A DNA stretch of 64,000 bases, from assembly GCA_905331475.1 (NCBI GenBank), contig CAJNYU010000015.1, positions 106,290 through 170,289 on the forward strand. Reading direction: 5' to 3'. The DNA comes from Rotaria socialis (taxonomy: Eukaryota > Rotifera > Eurotatoria > Philodinida > Philodinidae). The notes under the pieces are model-generated. The model was not told the origin of the DNA and ran no database searches. It saw only the letters and a list, made by a program, of their open reading frames with translations. Position numbers and translations under genes: made by a program. Position 1 is the stretch's first letter; each line of letters begins with the position of its first letter. Shown here piece by piece: positions 54,919 to 64,000 of the stretch.

Positions 54919-56283
54919 ATGGTCGTAACACTATTACAACAACAAAAATCATACGAATATGAACATTTACCAAAAATAAAATTTTCCGAAGAAAAATCAA
55001 TCTCAAAACAAACAACAACAACAATGGCAATAATATCTAATTTTCAAAATTCAATACCTACTTTAACACAAGAATTTGAACTTCCATCGAAACCAATATC
55101 AGGCTATTGTCGTGTTAAATTAATTCGTTCACAAATATGTAATTCTGATCGACGTGTTTTAGCTGGAACAAAACAATCGACAATAAATCAATCAACTGTT
55201 TTAGGTCATGAAGGTATTGGAATTATTGAAGAATTATCAAATAATAATAAACAAAATGATTTAAAAATTGGTGATTTAGTTGTTCTTGGTCCACATTTTG
55301 TTGAAGAAAATGATATTTATTTAAAAAGAGGTTTACCAAATCTTAGTTGTCAAATGAAACATATGGGAATTCATATAAATGGAGTATTTGCAAATAAAAT
55401 GGATTTTCCTGAATATACATTAAATAAAATTATTGGTGCAAATGAAATTATTCAACAAACAACTAATCTAAATGATTATTATGATCAAATGGTTTTAATT
55501 GAACCGTTAGCTTGTGTTCAACGTGGTTATAAATTATTAGAAAAACAAAATAATTTTAATATAAAAACTATAAAGAATGTTCTTATTCTTGGTGCTGGTC
55601 CAATGGGTATTATTCATGCAATACATATTCAAAAAATTTATCCTAATTTACATATTACTATAACTGATATTGATCCAATTCGACGAAAATTAGCAAAACA
55701 TATAAGAAATTTAAAAATAAATGTTGTTGATGAAGATTATTTTAATAATGATATTGAATATGATTTAATTATTGTTGCTACAAGTAATAGAAAAGCAAAT
55801 ACTATTGATTCTATTCGATTAATTAAAAATAATGGTTTTATTCTTTTATTTTCGGGTATTGATATGAAAGAAACTGATTCAAGACCTATTATAGGTGGAA
55901 TTGATATTGAAACTATTCATCGATATGAATATAGTGTTCAGTTAATTAATTATAATATTAAACCAAATGGAATAAAAACTAAATCAATCTATTTTATTGG
56001 AACATCTGGATATGTTAAAGAAGATTTTCATACATCAATTCAAGAATTACATGATGATTTTATACTTGATACACAATTTCGTTTATATAAAAATGTAATA
56101 ACATCTATGATAAATAAACTCAATGGATATATTGTACATGATTTAACTGGTATATTTCATGATATTACATATAATGTACCAGCAATTATTCCATTATTAC
56201 AACTCTATAATGAAGATGAAACATATACTGATAATAGTCATTTTAATGTTCATAATCATCTCAAAATTCTCATTCGACATTAA
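54919..56283 (+). CDS. Zinc-type medium-chain dehydrogenase/reductase
   Basis: 454 residues, intronless. The catalytic GroES-like domain carries Cys74 (ICNSD, in place of CGTD/CGSD), His97-Glu98 (LGHEGIG) and Glu195 (IEPLACVQRGY), the usual catalytic-zinc set. The four-Cys structural-zinc lobe of classical ADHs is absent. The Rossmann domain has VLILGAGPMGIIHAI (225-230 GAGPMG) and an acidic residue at the end of beta-2 (TDID, Asp250), which suggests NAD over NADP. The best guess is a polyol/sugar or threonine-dehydrogenase-like enzyme; the substrate is unknown. Conservation starts near Met36 (MAIISNFQ), so the first 35 residues may not be translated. Codons are almost all A/T-ending. A non-animal origin is possible but not shown. 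Confidence 0.8.
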   Translation: MVVTLLQQQKSYEYEHLPKIKFSEEKSISKQTTTTMAIISNFQNSIPTLTQEFELPSKPISGYCRVKLIRSQICNSDRRVLAGTKQSTINQSTVLGHEGIGIIEELSNNNKQNDLKIGDLVVLGPHFVEENDIYLKRGLPNLSCQMKHMGIHINGVFANKMDFPEYTLNKIIGANEIIQQTTNLNDYYDQMVLIEPLACVQRGYKLLEKQNNFNIKTIKNVLILGAGPMGIIHAIHIQKIYPNLHITITDIDPIRRKLAKHIRNLKINVVDEDYFNNDIEYDLIIVATSNRKANTIDSIRLIKNNGFILLFSGIDMKETDSRPIIGGIDIETIHRYEYSVQLINYNIKPNGIKTKSIYFIGTSGYVKEDFHTSIQELHDDFILDTQFRLYKNVITSMINKLNGYIVHDLTGIFHDITYNVPAIIPLLQLYNEDETYTDNSHFNVHNHLKILIRH

Positions 56284-58249
56284 TTTTCTTCATTATTATT
56301 TAATTTATATCTTAGCCTCGATTAGGTATTCACCAGTTCCAGTCATGACTGGGTCATCAATCATGTAATCTTTAGTTTATTAAATGAATAATACTACCCT
56401 CTTTTTTGTCACATAATAAAATGATATGAATCTATTAAAGACCTAATACGAAATATTTCATAGTATTAGTTGATTATTCTTGTGTTACTATGTGTCAATT
56501 GCGGTCTCATGTGGTATTATAAAATAATTTCAGATGAAATATTTCTGTCTACATAACTGAGGATGAGTATTTTTTCCTCCGTCGCATATTTACACACCGA
56601 AGGTTGAAAGTTTTGTCAGAACAAAGTGCACTGTTCGACTCTTTATGAATTTAAAGCTGTGAGTTAACTACAGATACTCTGTGATTGTAGTATAGTCATT
56701 AACATAAATTAAAGTTATGCTTCAAACGCACTCAATTTAACCCGTTCGTGTTTAATATAACAGCCAGCTTCAAAAAAAGTATATTACATTGTTGGTCAGT
56801 TCTGAAATCATGAAGAACAATTCTGTACTCATACAAATTGGAAATCTGTATAATTAGATAGATAGTAAAAAGCGATGGCATAAAAAATAAGTTATGGTTT
56901 TATGCTAATTTTCCTCTCATACATAGTCAGTGTCTTATTTATTTTCTACTGGAACTTTATAATGAAGATATGCAGCATATAAGTTATAAAAACTACTTGA
57001 TTTGTATCTCTTGTTTTTTGACGATACTTATGTATTCTAATGATTGCACTAACAGATATTATTAGCTTAAATTCTGTCTCAATGAAACGAAACTCCATGA
57101 TATGATATGCAGGTTTTTTTGTGGCTTAACTCAATTGAAAGCTTTCATTTGAACATTCGCCCTTCTCATTAACAAATAGTTCTCTAAAATTTAAAAAAAA
57201 ATTGACAAATAAAGAAGTGTAGCTGCTCAGCCAGACAAACGTTAAAAATTAACGTATTTAAACGCCTTAAGGTTCTGTAATAACAGTGTTTAAACGAAAT
57301 ATTATCATTAAAACGCCGTTATTCAGTGAGTTTTAAACAAGTTAAAATGCGTTACAATATTCCAAAGCATTAAAATGGGTAATTATTTCGAAATTTACGT
57401 GCTTTTCGTCGTTATCACTATTAAACATACATACTAAAAGATGTTCACAAGACTAAATAGGTTCTCGTGCTGTCATTTCTTATAAATAACTCAAAATATT
57501 TTTCGCTCCTTGGATACTGGTGTACCCGATCAGTTATTAGTTCACTATAGCCTCTTTATTTAACAAAATTTAGTTCTTATATAATTAATTATCCATTTTA
57601 TTTTTGTTACTTGCAAAGTTTTAGACTCGCATTTTTATCAACTTTCAGTTATGTGATATTGTTTAACGAATATTTTTAGTTCTTTTCTCTCTGTAGTGAC
57701 TGAAGTACATACAAAATTCATTCAGCAGATATTTATTTTATCAATTCTAGTTGCTTCAATTTTCTTCAAACATATAATTTATCAGTAGTAATAAGGATAA
57801 AAATAATGCTTTTGGTTCTTATTGTCTTCAGTCTTTTTCTCTTTATGTATTGCTCTATCTCTGATTCTTCCTATTATCAAATTGACATGTCATGAAAATT
57901 TATATTTCTGTTTTCTTCTACGTTCTTTAAAAAATTCATGAACTCATATTTTCGTAACAAAGTTCACCTGAACTGGAACAAAGAAGTATAGAATATTATT
58001 TTTTACACAAGCTATTTGCCAAACAATGCTTCATTTCCGCATTTTGGTTGAAAATTCGTTTTGGTCTGTTACTCCTTTTTACCATCTTCAAAATTGATTG
58101 ATTGATTGATGCCGCTCATATAGAGAAAATTGTTACGCATATATTTGCTTCTCCAAGATACTAAGTTAGCTTGTTTAAAATAAATCAGATTATTATTTTA
58201 AAAAGTTTAGAAAATTTATCTAATTGAGTGCAGGTCTAAGATTAAAGGT
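56284..58249. other. Intergenic, nothing recognised
   Basis: A+T-rich. 57240-57390 has several dispersed TTAAACG/AAAACGC motifs that could form weak hairpins, without a repeat boundary. Confidence 0.4.
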
Positions 58250-58655
58250 ACAGATACATAGACATAATGGTATCGTATCGATGTACTAATATATAGAATG
58301 TAAATATAAGGATACGAGTATAATACTACACAACTAAGTACACAGAAATAAGCATGCAAGAAAGAACACAAGAATTATAGCATAGGTATGAGTCGATAGG
58401 CATAAGAGTATATGAATAAGCTACATAGGTATAGGTTTTCGGCAGTTACGAATATGGAATTATAAGACTGGATATATAAGGCTATACGAACAAGAGTACA
58501 TATATAAGAATATGAACATAAAAGCATCCTAGATATGAATACATAGAGATAAGGATATATGTAGATATAAAATAGTATGCAGATATAGACAAAGATATAG
58601 GACTTATGGAGTAATAACATAGGTGTAAAGATGTTAGGATAATAGTACCCTCGAG
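58250..58655. repeat. Degenerate short-period array (ATATAGG/GGATATA-like)
   Basis: Loosely repeated TATA-G-ATA words (ATAGGTATGAG, ATAAGAGTATATG, ATATAAGAATATG, ATATAGACAAAGATATAGG) about every 11-13 bp over 400 bp. The minus-strand translation is a Tyr/Ile-periodic 102-codon frame, which I regard as a by-product of the repeat. Confidence 0.55.
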
Positions 58656-58950
58656 TAATCACAAATAAATTCCAAATGATCATGATGCATTACATTATCT
58701 ATCTTGTCTATAGAACATAGTTAACTGCTCTATCGAATGTTTAACAATACAGTTATACAGCAGAGCTTCAAATGGGTCAGCTTATGAGCCAATATGAACT
58801 GAAGGTCTCTTGAGAATTACTGTGTGATAGCACAATGTGAAACATTTTCTTCCTCTTCTCTTTTCTCAACACTCGTTCCTCGCTTGTTTGATCAGCAGAG
58901 GTAACGTGTTCAAGATTCAAGGTTCTTCACCCTTGAATTTTCTTTATTAA

Positions 58951-60987
58951 ATGAGTTCAATCATGTACTCGCAAAAACAAAAAAGATACAATGATTTCAA
59001 CAAGAACAGAAAGGGATTTAATGATAGATGTATAACAACAGATGAAGATATCAATTCAAGTACAATAAGCAAAAATCAGTTTTCAACAACATTAATTGAA
59101 GAATCACCCAACACCATATCCAACAATACACAACAGGCTCAAATTATTAATCTTAATGTCAAATTTTATGTTCCAGTGCATCAAAATCACCTTTTACATG
59201 GAAATAAAACAAACAAACATGCTTACAATGAAGCGTCATCAATAAATATGATGAATCATCATACGAATAACAACTTGAATCATAATTATGGTACTGCTAT
59301 TATAACACCTGATAACTACTACCATCTTCCGGAAAAGTCAAACTCAACTCCCAAGAGAAGTAGAGATCAATTAAATAAATCAACTGAGCAGAAGAAAAAA
59401 CCTAGACATGAAGATGAAAATTATCGGCAACAAACAAATAGGTCCTCGCCTAAAGGTAGTAAACCATCTCAAGGTTCAAACTTAAAGATGATGTCTTCTA
59501 ATTATTGTCAAACAACGACAACAACAAAAACAAACATCAACAAATCATATAACATCCCAATTGATCAATTGAAAAGAGCAGTTGGGTGTAATCTCCCCTG
59601 CCTTGTGATCCAGTTTGACAGTAGCATTGCTTTACGTAATCTTCCGTCAGCAATTATTGCTTGTGATTTAATTAAAGACCATTTTAACAAAAACAACATT
59701 GATATAAATGGGTTTTCGGTTGCTCTGTTTGTGGGACATCGTTTAAAGATAGCTGTCAATAACATGGAAGATTATGCAACACTTGTCCGAACGGACAAAT
59801 GGCCATCATCAATTAATGGAAAGAAAATAGAAGTGATCAAACCAAAATTTGTTCCTGAATGCTTTACACTGGTAGTACGATATGTTCCCCTGGACCTGTC
59901 AATTCAAGATGTTGCTGATGAAATTAAACGCTCAATCAATTCGGCCGACAATTTCAAACAAATTATGTATTCATTTAATCGTCCCAACAAAGATATAAGA
60001 TTTACAGTTTCAGATTTAGTTGAATACGAAAGTGCATTAAAATTAGGTCGCTTAAATATTGCAAATCGCCTTCATCCAATTACAAGATATCTGCCAGCGA
60101 ACAAATTAACTTTTTGCACCAATTGCTGGCAAATCGGTCATTTACGTTCTTCTTGTAATTCAAATGTTCGTAAATGTCGAATTTGCCTTGGAGTTTTCGA
60201 TCGAGATCATTCTAGCATGTGCTCGGGTATTCCTTGTTGTGCACAATGCGGGGCTTGATCATCATTCACTCGATCCCAAATGTGAATATATACAAAATTA
60301 TCGACAAAAACTCAATCAAGAAGTAAAACAAGCAGTTATCGATGGTACAATTATAGAAGAACTGTTCAACTCCATCATCATCAACATCAAATACCATATT
60401 CAAAATCAAATTATGATATTGATTATCCTTCATCATCGACCAACAACAATAACGTTAAAATGTTAGATAATAATACATGGCCACGTACAAACTCGCAATC
60501 AATAACAAACAACAGTATAAAGTCCAGCACTTCAATTACTTCAATGCTGATAAAGATGGACCAAGATTTTAAAAATGAAATCCATTCCATTAAAAAATTC
60601 ATTTTGAAAACACTAGATGAAAAAATTAATATTAACTCAAGCAATATTCAATTACATCAAGTTAGCTTGTGTACAATTAACTCAACAATCACAAAAATCT
60701 CACAAAATGTAGTACTCCCATTGATAAACCTTATTCCAAATTCGAAGCGGGAAATGAAACAACAAATATCTTCTGCTCTTCAAGAACTGGAAGCTCCGTT
60801 TCGTATACATGCAGATCATATGCGAATGAATTTTAACATTGGTTACAACAAACAAGAATCCAATAATATTACTTCAGCAGTACCTTTTACTAACAATATT
60901 AATCGGAACCAACCATCATCGTTATCACCATCAAATGATACACCAACCTTAATAGAAGATTCGGACCGGATGGTAGATGATAATTAG
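58951..60987 (+). pseudogene. LINE ORF1: nucleic-acid-binding gag-like protein with zinc knuckles, frame-disrupted
   Basis: The N-terminal about 200 residues are Asn/Ser/Lys-rich and disordered. A domain follows at about 210-385 (LKRAVGCNLPCLVIQFDSS, ECFTLVVRYVPLDLSIQDVA) of the kind that precedes zinc knuckles in Jockey/I-type ORF1. Then come CTNCWQIGHLRSSC (C-x2-C-x4-H-x4-C), CRICLGVFDRDHSSMC and a third, CAQCG. At the third knuckle the frame breaks at a GGGG run (60250-60253). The next residues (GLDHHSLDPKCEY) are read one base over until about 60360, then the first frame resumes to the stop at 60987. This could be two compensating indels, an assembly error, or (less likely) programmed frameshifting. 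ORF1 proteins coat the element RNA and chaperone nucleic acid during integration. Confidence 0.8.
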
Positions 60988-60992
60988 TAACA

Positions 60993-63968
60993 ATGACAAT
61001 ATCTATTTTAAATGTTAATGCAAGTGCTTTTTATCCTCATTCAGTAGTAGATAAGGTTGAAAAAGATATTGAACGACTAAGAATCTGGGGGTTTTCCGAG
61101 AAGATGATAGAAAAAATATCAAATTATTTAACAGAGTGGCACTCTATGTCCTTGAATGTATTATTGCAACATTGGGAACGCGTTCACATGGACGTTAAAA
61201 GTTTTAATTCTTCCTCCTTTGTAGATCCATTAAAAAATTGTTTATATAATGTAGAAGGTTGGAAAACACGTAGATTAGAAGTAATCGATCTAATTTATTC
61301 GGTAGAGACCTCTATATGCATATTTACGGAAGTTGGTGAACAAGGACATGATTTTAAAATTTCCGATTACAACACCTTCTATCAAACTGGGCTGAATAGA
61401 TCCGGTGGTGTTTGTATATGTCTAGGAAAAAATTTGAAAGGAGTGGAAATAGATTCATCTATTCCAAATACAGTCGTGGTTGATATCTATGGACTAAGTG
61501 AACCACTTAGAATAATTGGAATTTATTGGGCTGCAAGCCAACAGAGAAACTTAATGGATCTATCCAATTTTGTTATCAATAACACACTAATAGCTGGAGA
61601 TTTTAATGCAGCAGCAATGGACTGGGGAAGTCCTACCGATGACAATCGTTCATTTTTACTGAAAGAATGGATAGAAGAAAATGATCTCTTATATGTAAAA
61701 AATACCTTTAACTCTTCGAGGCGCTCTAAAAGAAACATCGATCATCTTTTTACAAATATCAGGAATGTAAAAGGAGAGACTATTGCCTTTGGGACTAGCG
61801 ACCACTGGCCCATCATATATACTTCCAATACAATTAGCTATCATACTCACTCTTCGTTTCCTCATACAAGTTGGAAAGAATATGAAGTTCTCTTATGTTT
61901 ACTTCAGGATTTTTGGTTCGATCTTCAAAAATCTATTACACTAGATGATTGGTACAAACTGTACATTAGGTTTTTAGGAGCAGCAAAAAACCGAGTGACA
62001 ACTTGGAAAAACAAAGAAAAATTTAGACCAGCTCTACCGGAATTTATTCGGAATAAACTTAAGGAGTTAAGAAAAGTAAGAAATAATTATTATAGGAAAA
62101 GAAGATATGATATTGACAATGAAGCAGAAAGAATTCTATTGAGAACATTAAACAGAGAAGTACAAGCAGATATAGCAAATTATCGATCAAAACGTTGGTC
62201 TAATTTCCTTGAGAAAATTCAAGAAAGTAAAACAAAAAATGATGTAAACTTCTGGTCACATTTAGGAAAATTATATAAACAAAAATCACTTCCATTCGCA
62301 AAACTGAAGGTGAACAATAAGATTATATCAGATAAAGAAGTAATAGCACAAGAATTATATAAATATTATACTGATCAATTTCAACCTCCATATATTGATA
62401 GAAACGATCCCCACGATTCAGAGATTGAAAATGAATTCCAAGATATATTAAAATCCTTTTCTAACTCGATGGAAATAGAACAGACAAATATTAAAGAAAT
62501 TTGTTATGCAATAAAGTCTCTTAAGCCAAAAAAATCAGCAGGGTATGACTCGATATCGAATTTTATGCTCAAGCTACTTCCTCCCGGTTATTTGCAATGT
62601 CTCTGGAATTGTTTTAACCTATGGCTAAAAGAATGTAGATTTCCACATGATTGGAAAGTGGCCAAAGTTATTAGCTTAAACAAATTAAAGACTGGTATTC
62701 CTAGTAGCGATCAAACTCGCCCTATATCTCTCTTAGCAACACATTCAAAAATTTTCGAAAGACTTTTATTAGTAAGAATTCGGAATTGGGCAGAATTGAA
62801 TAGCATTATTCCTGTTGAACAGTCTGGTTTTAGGCCGAATTGTTCAATTCCAACAAGAGTTTTGTCAATCTATCAAGAAATACAAAATAATCTGGCTGCC
62901 AATGTCCCTACACTATCTATATATGTAGACTATCAGAAAGCATATGACAAAGTTTGGCATGCAGCCTTAATTGTAAAACTAAATCGATTAAATATCCCAA
63001 AGGAAATTTTGAAAATACTATGGTCTTGGATATCTCAACGGTCAGCATTTGTCGCCTACGGAGACGTCAACACTAATCAGTTTTCATTGTCGATAGGACT
63101 CCCCCAAGGAAGTAGTCTGAGTCCCTTTATTTTTATCATATTTCACTCGGATCTCATAAAATGCACAGGTGCCTTTCCGACACATATTTTTGCAGATGAC
63201 CTTAACGTATTAATTAGAGCGCCAATCGGAAAGAAATTAGAACCTATGCTTCAATTCCTGGAACAGGACGGCTCCAGAGTATGTAATAAGTTGTTTCAAT
63301 ACACAAGAAGGTGGAAACAACCAATAAACATTTCAAAGTCAGTTTTTCAAGTGTTCCACTCCCAAATAAATCTAAGAGTTCTTACAGTAACAATGAACAA
63401 TATCCATTTAGAATGTGTAAAAGATTTTAAGTATCTCGGATATAACTGGACAAGTAAATTATCCATGTGTAAAACGATAGCAAATTGTTTAGAAAAGATT
63501 CAACAATCTTACACTAAATTAAAGTGGTTGAAGCGCAATAGAGGGATCTCTACCGTAGTTTTGCGGCAATGTTTCTTTACATATTCATTCCCCTATTTCT
63601 CTTGGCTTTTTTGTCTCTTTCCCTTTCTTCCGACTACACAAAAAGAGATGCTTAAGAAGAAATACAGAGCTGGACTGAGGTTAGTCCACCGATGCCCATG
63701 GGCAGGAGCACAAGAACTTCATAATTTTACTCAAGAGAAAGAATTAGATCAATACGTAAAAAGATACATCGCCAAGAGGCTCAACAAGATATACAAGTCA
63801 GATCTATCGTCGTCACTCTTTTTTGAGGATATATCCTTCTGGAATGATTTTAAGAAAAGAAAAAATGATGGACTAGGCCATTACTTCCAACTAAAAAGAG
63901 TGAAAAATCTGATAAAAAATCATAAGTCACTCTTGGGTATATGGCTACAATTTGTTCAGGACAAATGA
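60993..63968 (+). CDS. LINE ORF2: AP-like endonuclease and reverse transcriptase
   Basis: 991 residues, intact. The endonuclease (about residues 80-275) has its metal and catalytic residues: Asn86 (YNVEGW), Glu113 (IFTEVGE), Asp203/Asn205 (AGDFNAAAMDW) and Asp270-His271 (TSDHWPI). The reverse transcriptase (about 500-790) has KKSAGYDSISNFMLK, RPISLL, QSGFRPNCSI, YVDYQKAYDKVWH, GLPQGSSLSPF and the catalytic FADD box (near 735). It nicks target DNA and copies element RNA there (target-primed reverse transcription). The about 80 residues before the endonuclease are unusual; most relatives start directly at the equivalent of residue 82. No premature stop or missing catalytic residue is seen, so the enzyme could be active. 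Confidence 0.92.
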   Translation: MTISILNVNASAFYPHSVVDKVEKDIERLRIWGFSEKMIEKISNYLTEWHSMSLNVLLQHWERVHMDVKSFNSSSFVDPLKNCLYNVEGWKTRRLEVIDLIYSVETSICIFTEVGEQGHDFKISDYNTFYQTGLNRSGGVCICLGKNLKGVEIDSSIPNTVVVDIYGLSEPLRIIGIYWAASQQRNLMDLSNFVINNTLIAGDFNAAAMDWGSPTDDNRSFLLKEWIEENDLLYVKNTFNSSRRSKRNIDHLFTNIRNVKGETIAFGTSDHWPIIYTSNTISYHTHSSFPHTSWKEYEVLLCLLQDFWFDLQKSITLDDWYKLYIRFLGAAKNRVTTWKNKEKFRPALPEFIRNKLKELRKVRNNYYRKRRYDIDNEAERILLRTLNREVQADIANYRSKRWSNFLEKIQESKTKNDVNFWSHLGKLYKQKSLPFAKLKVNNKIISDKEVIAQELYKYYTDQFQPPYIDRNDPHDSEIENEFQDILKSFSNSMEIEQTNIKEICYAIKSLKPKKSAGYDSISNFMLKLLPPGYLQCLWNCFNLWLKECRFPHDWKVAKVISLNKLKTGIPSSDQTRPISLLATHSKIFERLLLVRIRNWAELNSIIPVEQSGFRPNCSIPTRVLSIYQEIQNNLAANVPTLSIYVDYQKAYDKVWHAALIVKLNRLNIPKEILKILWSWISQRSAFVAYGDVNTNQFSLSIGLPQGSSLSPFIFIIFHSDLIKCTGAFPTHIFADDLNVLIRAPIGKKLEPMLQFLEQDGSRVCNKLFQYTRRWKQPINISKSVFQVFHSQINLRVLTVTMNNIHLECVKDFKYLGYNWTSKLSMCKTIANCLEKIQQSYTKLKWLKRNRGISTVVLRQCFFTYSFPYFSWLFCLFPFLPTTQKEMLKKKYRAGLRLVHRCPWAGAQELHNFTQEKELDQYVKRYIAKRLNKIYKSDLSSSLFFEDISFWNDFKKRKNDGLGHYFQLKRVKNLIKNHKSLLGIWLQFVQDK

Positions 63969-64000
63969 CCCCCTTGTGACGGTACGGTCACTACTGATTT

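Larger units (their letters stand above)
58900..64000 (+). mobile_element. Non-LTR retrotransposon (Jockey/I-group-like), two ORFs, 3' end outside the window
   Basis: A LINE with a zinc-knuckle ORF1 (58951-60987) and an endonuclease-reverse transcriptase ORF2 (60993-63968). The ORFs are 5 bp apart in different frames. The 5' boundary is not visible; about 50 bp before ORF1 may be 5'UTR. After the ORF2 stop only 32 bp remain, so the 3'UTR and tail are cut by the window edge. The element is full-length over its coding part and therefore recent relative to the other repeats here. RNase H is absent. Confidence 0.9.

Noticed and set aside
58375-58683. Tyr/Ile-rich 102-codon minus-strand ORF resembling a membrane protein
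   Set aside because: Explained by the short-period TATA-G repeat; no start context or neighbouring exon.

Overview
The window reads as metazoan nuclear DNA, most likely from a bdelloid rotifer. It is about two-thirds A+T, with sparse, compact genes. The introns I can place are mostly 51-61 nt and bounded by GT..AG. Gene families expanded in bdelloids are present: NHL beta-propellers, B-box/coiled-coil proteins, an ADP-ribosyltransferase fused to kinesin-light-chain-like TPRs, and rotifer-type rhodopsin-like GPCRs. TGTGGG, the telomere repeat reported for the bdelloid Adineta vaga, recurs throughout as short interstitial blocks. The mix of candidate foreign genes, broken genes, several transposon classes and interstitial telomere-like DNA resembles the gene-poor, transposon-rich subtelomeric regions described in bdelloids. 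The species call is an inference from content, since no marker gene is present.

Layout. 1-8 kb: an inverted pair of minisatellites, a small hypothetical protein, the large ART-TPR gene (minus strand) and a dead 3' end of an RTE-type LINE. 8-16 kb: two paralogous secreted/single-pass membrane protein genes sharing a 51-nt intron, a DUF924 gene and a fragment of an NHL gene. 18-29 kb: a broken RING-kinase gene, an NHL gene with an in-frame TGA, a chitin-binding-like peptide, a lysine-rich ORF, a ubiquitin-like gene, and a B-box/coiled-coil ORF and NHL exon separated by a hAT-like MITE. 29.8-30.1 kb: tandem repeats and an assembly gap. 30.5-31.5 kb: alkaline ceramidase. 32.6-34.4 kb: a GPCR pseudogene split by a DNA transposon with about 150-bp terminal inverted repeats; a second TIR element follows. 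35.6-40.8 kb: a secreted PHB-depolymerase/feruloyl-esterase-like enzyme and a secreted M28 aminopeptidase, both candidates for horizontal transfer. 41.4 kb: a hammerhead-ribozyme-like RNA on the minus strand. 43.5-45.8 kb: a histidine acid phosphatase (ACP6-like) with a probable TATA box and 5'UTR intron. 46-54.8 kb: gene desert holding two large inverted-repeat elements. 54.9-56.3 kb: a medium-chain dehydrogenase. 58.9-64 kb: a two-ORF non-LTR retrotransposon running to the window edge.

The most unusual signal is a dispersed family of about 20 short palindrome-like elements (about 40-100 bp). The left arm is G-rich (GGGTGTGGG type) and the right arm C-rich (CCCACACCC type), always in that order, so the telomere-like G-strands face each other as in a head-to-head telomere fusion. 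Some copies share spacer sequence, and one sits inside a MITE.

The genes do not form an operon or one pathway. The secreted hydrolases (esterase, aminopeptidase) would fit extracellular digestion, and the NHL, B-box and ART-TPR genes belong to expanded families with modular interaction domains. Several genes carry stops or frameshifts; some lie in short homopolymers and could be assembly errors.
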